From Asparagopsis taxiformis (taxonomy: Eukaryota; Rhodophyta; Florideophyceae; Bonnemaisoniales; Bonnemaisoniaceae), in contig JALQPE010000610.1 of the NCBI GenBank assembly GCA_030407315.1, positions 62,001 through 126,000 of the forward strand: a stretch of DNA of 64,000 bases, read 5' to 3'. The notes beneath the pieces were generated by a model. It was not told the origin of the DNA, ran no database searches, and was given only the letters and a program-made list of their open reading frames with translations. Each line of letters opens with the position of its first letter. The first letter of the stretch is position 1. Position numbers and translations under genes: made by a program. This document shows positions 60,801-64,000 of this stretch, piece by piece.

Positions 60801-60982
60801 CGAGTCCGAAAACATTCCAAGGTCACTTGGTCACTTCGAATGGTGTAGATCATTGCACGCTGAAATGTTCCTTTACTGACTGTGGGGTCGTTTCATCATC
60901 AAAATATGCAGCCAAGCTACATATGAAAAGAGAACATCAAGCCAAGGATGCAGACACTCCCGCTGGTATCTTCGAGACTTGA
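54893..60982 (+). CDS. giant low-complexity protein with C-terminal C2H2 zinc fingers
   Basis: A 2,029-residue single-exon protein I cannot assign to a named gene. Residues about 90-260 are very basic with nuclear-localisation-like clusters (KKRLP, RRRAL, KKRAVKLL) and two copies of GMAMRSGAVK. Residues about 260-1,900 are Ser/Pro/Gln/Asn/Thr-rich, poor in charge, with degenerate repeats such as YGTQGNQLQH and SMPSGTG. The final 150 residues are acidic and then hold two C2H2 fingers (CPDC...H...H and CSFTDC...H...H, about residues 1,960-2,020); the first has an unusually wide final spacing. This suggests a nuclear DNA- or RNA-binding protein with a long disordered activation or condensate-forming region. 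N-terminal codons are GC-rich and the middle is AT-richer. Confidence 0.75.
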   Translation: MAPARKGVLAGDPTATPPASQVFTRWRKRHFQISTSPSRILNAAYVNAMADASETSDSTASDSLQIDAIAAAPISVPPRKRLQRVAAELQPPPKRHKRSVSGARIGNRRVQKTCAPDAAVQAVSLSSIVARKRPSRRVSPVTPPAVRSVKKRLPSTPSAARRRALAAREAPADGGMAMRSGAVKKTLDGAKRPSSTLQLLRRIQAAAPALQAPKKRAVKLLADAPDRGMAMRSGAVKQPLAPSRSPAKQPPSKRKLAHARSLASLSAPVKAQIDDAQYAGPAQLESKLALPTVNRSTAENAATVIYAAAHDMPSQRISPLTPTLLQPPATCPFTKSTSSATISAAVQPQPHDVVPNPISASPMPKRDIRMPKCTVAPTHLFEDQARRVSVSHSQSASKLKTVVLPDTSPPQPTVGILQAPVSLPISNLPVSAGPMSVDSPVTASAEQQSHRLSSPVQPSPSSFMVKPNGAISRSGSSVDQSPSSAPLPLPARHFPTRHASSMQTNDAQNVFFANAEGQPAPTAPRASQFVTYPAMPWQNDFVTQFGEERTHSQCTSPSTPPTTHPPTDSVTHMPSNAIVQFNARGRPAQPVSAFPAPYSQPYSNNIMSMPTATGINYTSRTVQSPSSNHVSSLQNSTVTNSLDGRQVHPGSSFPSRSQITPNNGSLGNHQAVLKNRTHMVQPQHSSLYVPPAPQSTANSAVPVSWGTRTNFATHPMRIPPGTLSPSHLAPNLVNSMPSGTVTDASYGNQIRQVPLYPSAQQPATNHAVSMSRSRTDYPTNLLITHGVSKDSTSRPPIPPRLPLPSGTGMLYGTQFPVSQVAPVSQQLAENHTRPMPGDTTGNFSDNGNMMQSISAVPPSSQDVSDRAMSIPSGTGVRHAPYGSSQQYPQLQTSKPPLSHNRDSATSHSVMTNLKTGRIEVQHFAPQSKPSPAMSIQNITQADDVKQGDRAQIARPKTSYPFRPNSNRVYMTSDAAVAHYRGSTSQAPLSHLQSTHLPQSSNNAGKNFTALESGKQYELGSGVAPAPHYVPESSALVSNNANASFGGLEGEMQRASSSGTHASQYAPRHPAAINNATNFLAHGNQKRPPDVRGPYAAYYPTQPQISGSAVNETGGYYPRQNHLQQSSFSGSAPAPQFTSQYTLPRGNNGSQGNLQLQHAVSKGIGYTARSIANRGYGVQGNHLQYSTVSVTTPQYAGSVGRPTTNSVDASYGTQGNQLQHVHGANRFPPSHSSDYRSSVLNAPIINSDTDVLNVQQKTGVPVTSQSTPNVARTLRNREQVNYFRDGTQARAILPLPAASYVPRSSALISHGAFRQRTQPSLPSKMARNTSKQTRSARGVAYPATQGNQTHHLTSVPPPTPQRPPIQTVPSNPATNSRASELLTSRPQMIPPVQHTSSFATTKTGNFPAHGNLSQHVLEPSSALQSAQNQQTTGSSRMPKQDYAVRSGRVEQVPLATHSRPPPSPKLPQSNSDANCGSRANQIQLPSSLLSSTPHESRNRVLSTPSNHGSSSVTQRGSARHLSPKMTVAQEPSIKRAKSNSNRRNISSNAQGRISPSPTPGKSLNTAVSNDIQPRSSNPVNQARPASGFPIRERNRIPVLDVPSTGVNSSTGMESKPRENQSSRVTTLTPSASKKSKSIHVALMPRKLASNRAHMVPAVPHQRSQSTTNVTPSMRDSSLDNNSAARTDEQRTLNMSPSSEPTNRATVEMRSGVTERPSQSKSSKLLQPTDQSLSAGENASTDSEVRRETPADKGTQIVAIGSAVAKVDSAQNDSGQVTAKEVSGQDVAQDKVLLAPSSHESKSKPQPAVPGIATTFSGVEGKVSQCLSPVATPEWEPTSVPSIATSKPMVSSSAVEDKESDSACQDASPDLPSTLIDTEATQDKVKEGEPNSSYGERPSECMMENYFVKDLDISQHSLEMDWMVEITGLKECSSEEMEEDEAECSSDASGRSVDRADDTGSVQCPDCGKIYTSPKTFQGHLVTSNGVDHCTLKCSFTDCGVVSSSKYAAKLHMKREHQAKDADTPAGIFET

Positions 60983-63200
60983 GAGGAACAGTTTACCCGC
61001 ACTTCATCTGAAAATCAACCAGCAGGTAGGATAATTTTTCTTACCCTCTCGGGTCGAACTGACAGTTTGAACCTGCTGCACCTTCCAAGTTTTGCTTTGT
61101 CATGTTGGATTATTACAATCTCAGTAGCCTCCAAGGGCATGAAGCTTTTCACTATGTCTGAGAGACATACCTTTCACTATCAAGATTTCCTTCATTTACC
61201 AAATATACATGTCAGGTGTAGAATGGAATTGGGCACACATCAAATGCCTTCGTAGCGCGCCGCACCCAAACACTCCGACAGAACTCAGGCCCTTTCCTAG
61301 TCTGCATTTTTTATTGTCGTTTCGCATCCAACTCTGCTCACGTGGTTGGATCTCTCAATGCACAGCTCCAGAGGAGCATACCAACAAAATCTGTGCCATT
61401 ATTGACGGAGTAGTACCGTTACTAATGGTCTGGAACATATCATTGTATCATTTGTTGGTCAAGCTTCATGAACCCAGGCCGGGGTCATGACTGTATTTTC
61501 GGCTAGTTCTGCCAACTGTGAGCGTACCCATTTACTGGTGTGGAAACAATATCATTTCAACATGGCAAACAGAAGAACTGGATGGGTGTGAGTACCATAG
61601 GACTGAAACAATTCTGTCATGCTTCCTGGCATCATGCATGTTCTAAAGCTGGATCGATATGAATGGCTGCTTCATGTGCCTGTGATGTTCGTTTGAACTC
61701 ACACGGTGCAGTTCATGAGCAAGCCATGGCTAGCTTATCATATCACGTTTCCGCTCGCACTATGGGCGACAATGTATGAACACTGTAATTTTGCTGCGCC
61801 GTGGATGCCATTATCCCATTGTATATATTTCTCATTCTTTGTAAGACGTTCGCACGTAACACCCGTGCGCCATCATACTGCTTCGCAAATGCCATGGTGA
61901 CTGCCAAACTACCAGAACGCCTTCGAAGATTACCCAACCACCGCTAATTTAAACTTAGTTTCCCGAGCTGCCTCTTCAAATCACTTTGTACCTAGATATC
62001 ACACTAATTACACAAGCATATTACTCTTCGATGGGTTTGCCAATCTATCCATTCTGTTCACTTCAAAGAGTTCTGTGGAGAAATCTTGCCGAGAAAACCG
62101 TAGATGCCGAATCGGATTACCGCGTCATATTCTGTTTAGTATATATCTTCATTCTGTCTAGTGGAGCTTGTGAGTTTAAGCTTCGCGATGAAGAGGACAA
62201 TCGCCGGAGTGACGTCCCATCTAAAGATCAATATAGTACCAGAAGCTGTAATCCTAGTAATTGGATGCATGTGTCGTCCGAAAGGCCTCTCATAGTATTC
62301 TTGAGAAGGAAAAATAAAATAGAGAGAGAACCTTCACGGCTGATATCAAACCACCCGGTCATTTGTGAATTCGATTTTTCCCTGGATCTTTGCGATTACT
62401 TTTCATCATCTTTTCTGAAGCCATCCATCTGCATGAAATTGGCAAAAGAAATATGACGAAGCAGAACGTCTCATGCAAAGAAAGCTTGGGAGTAGAGCAA
62501 TGAAGAGACTGTTCAACGGATCTTATTCTCGAGAGGAAGTCCTAAAGAACCGAAGTGGTGGAGTTTCACCTGAATATCCTTCAATCTTTAGGGATTCACC
62601 TACAATAAAGTCAACATTTATCAGTTCTCCTAGTTGTATTCTTGAAATAGCAGGATATTGTGAGTATATTTTCTTCGCGTTGCCTGATTTGAAATTGAAA
62701 TGTTCTTCCAGGACTAGGCAAGCCTGAAATAAGAACATGATACATCAAAAGTACTTTTAGTTACCAGTTATGTAGAAAGCCTGGAGAGTGTTTAGGAGTG
62801 TTTTAGGAAAAGGTTACACTTCTGTGACTGGCAACGCCAGGGATATTTTCTTGTCACCATAGAGAATAAATGGGATCTGAGGAGGGCTGAGATTCTAGTC
62901 AACGTGCTCTATTGTATTTTGCGGCTGACAGTTTTGCAATATTTCGAAAGCAAGAGATCCCTTTTGAGTCAGAAAAATATGTTGTGCTCATCATAACACT
63001 TTCATCAAAAGATTTCAGTTGAATCCTGGCTTGGAGATTCAAGTTGTTGATCTTTCATGTCTCACCATCCGAACATTTCGAGCAGCTTGAATGAATGCTT
63101 CTGTTTAAAAAGCCTTTCTGCAGTTCCAGCATCTCCCCTATATTTGATATCAGTGCTCTTCATGTCACATCGATAAGTTTGCCTCTATCTCAACTGCGCA
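60983..63200. other. long gene-poor interval
   Basis: About 2.2 kb between two plus-strand genes. Frames at about 61986-62456 and 62450-62727 are open for up to 156 codons, with GTGAGT and TTCCAG splice-like signals at 62658-62712. However, they lie in different frames, lack a good ATG start and show no family resemblance. They may be remnants of a degenerate gene, or chance. Confidence 0.4.
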
Positions 63201-64000
63201 ATGTCCCCTGTGTCCACGACTGAATCCCTAATCGTAGAAAAAGACGAGCAGAAAGATGACAAAACGAAAGAAAGGTCATCGAATCATCGGCGGGGAAAAA
63301 ATGAGAAAAAAGAGAGCTACGTGAAGGAAGCTCGGAGAATGATATCCAGATTACTGGAGGAAATCGAAAAAGACAACGCAGATGTCCAGGTGCACGACAG
63401 TTCCCTTGCATACTCTAAGAACCCACTGATTGCCTTCTCAACCTCCGAAACTGTTTCTGTGGAGAAATTCCGAAATTCGGGTGGCCTTCGTTCGATCGTT
63501 GTTGCTATAAAAAAGCACCAAGCGTCAAGTGGGGTGGTTGATTCGGGATGCCGTGCTTTACAAGCTCTATGTCTCAAAGAAAGCTCTGTTGTGAAGGAAT
63601 TAATCAGAGTTGGTGCGATTGATTCTATTGTATCGGTCATACAATCACAGTCTGAAAATGGAACGGAAGATGCTTCTGTTTCCGCTATTAAGACTCTGCG
63701 AAATCTCACGCAGAGCGAGGATGACCGGGCAAAAATATTCCTAGCAAAGGGGACCGAGGCGATTATTGATATGATGAATAAGAAAAGTGATAGCGCAAGG
63801 ACACTATCTCATTCAGCTCTTTTCCTTTCAAACTTGGCATTTGGAAACACAGAAAGAAAAGAGTCTGTTGGACGCCTCAACGGCTTGAAATTGATTGCCT
63901 CTGGCATGAAGCAACATCCAGATTTCCAACCCATGCAGTCAAGAGGCTCACTGGCATTGCGAAATCTGTGCTTTAGTTCTGAATTCAACCAGAATATTGC
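63201..64000 (+). CDS. armadillo-repeat protein, 3' end beyond the window
   Basis: An ATG at 63201 opens 266 codons without a stop, to the window edge. Residues 1-45 are charged (Lys/Glu/Arg). From about residue 95 the sequence has successive armadillo-type helix triplets: FRNSGGLRSIVVAIKKHQ, GCRALQALCLKESSVVKELIRVGAIDSIVSVIQ, SAIKTLRNLTQSEDDRAKIFLAKGTEAIIDMM, ALFLSNLAFGNTERKESV and GSLALRNLCFSSEFNQNI. The ARM fold binds extended peptides and occurs in many transport, signalling and ubiquitin proteins, so the partner is unknown. The remainder of the gene is missing. Confidence 0.85.
   Translation, partial: MSPVSTTESLIVEKDEQKDDKTKERSSNHRRGKNEKKESYVKEARRMISRLLEEIEKDNADVQVHDSSLAYSKNPLIAFSTSETVSVEKFRNSGGLRSIVVAIKKHQASSGVVDSGCRALQALCLKESSVVKELIRVGAIDSIVSVIQSQSENGTEDASVSAIKTLRNLTQSEDDRAKIFLAKGTEAIIDMMNKKSDSARTLSHSALFLSNLAFGNTERKESVGRLNGLKLIASGMKQHPDFQPMQSRGSLALRNLCFSSEFNQNI

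Overview
The window is nuclear DNA from a gene-dense, intron-poor photosynthetic eukaryote. Phytoene synthase, a DUF3493 (LPA1-type) plastid protein and a transit-peptide-bearing DnaJ-type zinc-finger protein indicate a plastid. CYP51, cytochrome b5, lipin, GINS, Pat1, eIF2A and SR-kinase genes are eukaryotic. Most genes are single open frames. The seven introns I could resolve are 76-117 nt, GT-AG, most with a CTAAC- or CTGAC-like branch site. This compactness with plant-type plastid genes and a HIT4-like protein best fits a unicellular red alga, but that is an inference. I saw no rRNA gene, tRNA gene, CRISPR array or intact mobile element.

Layout: 1-6.7 kb holds the first codons of a truncated minus-strand gene, a Sec14-like lipid-transfer protein, DPH2, PPCS (spliced), SLD5 and an MTH1-like Nudix hydrolase (two introns). 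7.3-16.9 kb is RNA-centred: WDR70, a HIT4-like chromatin protein, a DFRP1/ZC3H15-like protein without zinc fingers, PAT1 and eIF2A. 17-21.5 kb carries an SLC35F-type transporter, a 2-oxoglutarate oxygenase and two unrecognised membrane proteins that are head to head. 21.6-24 kb has a plastid DnaJ-type zinc-finger gene divergent from phytoene synthase. 24-30 kb has two unrecognised helical proteins and the tRNA m5U methyltransferase TRMT2A. 30-41 kb has a PB1-domain protein with a His-Ser repeat, a plastid DUF3493 protein, an OSCA/TMEM63 channel and an SRPK kinase. 41-54 kb has lipin, a glomulin-like protein, CYP51 tail to tail with a cytochrome b5, and a GT90 glycosyltransferase. 54-61 kb is one 2,029-residue low-complexity C2H2 protein, followed by 2.2 kb without a recognisable gene and the start of an armadillo-repeat gene running off the window.

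Many genes are in head-to-head pairs sharing a short promoter. Some pairs are functionally matched: SLD5 with the Nudix hydrolase shares an E2F-consensus site, and PSY pairs with an ORANGE-like zinc-finger protein. A near-identical compound palindrome built from TACCC/GGGTA half-sites lies in two unrelated bidirectional promoters. CYP51 and its possible electron donor, cytochrome b5, are convergent neighbours. Starts were placed at ATG codons; where several in-frame ATGs exist this is stated.
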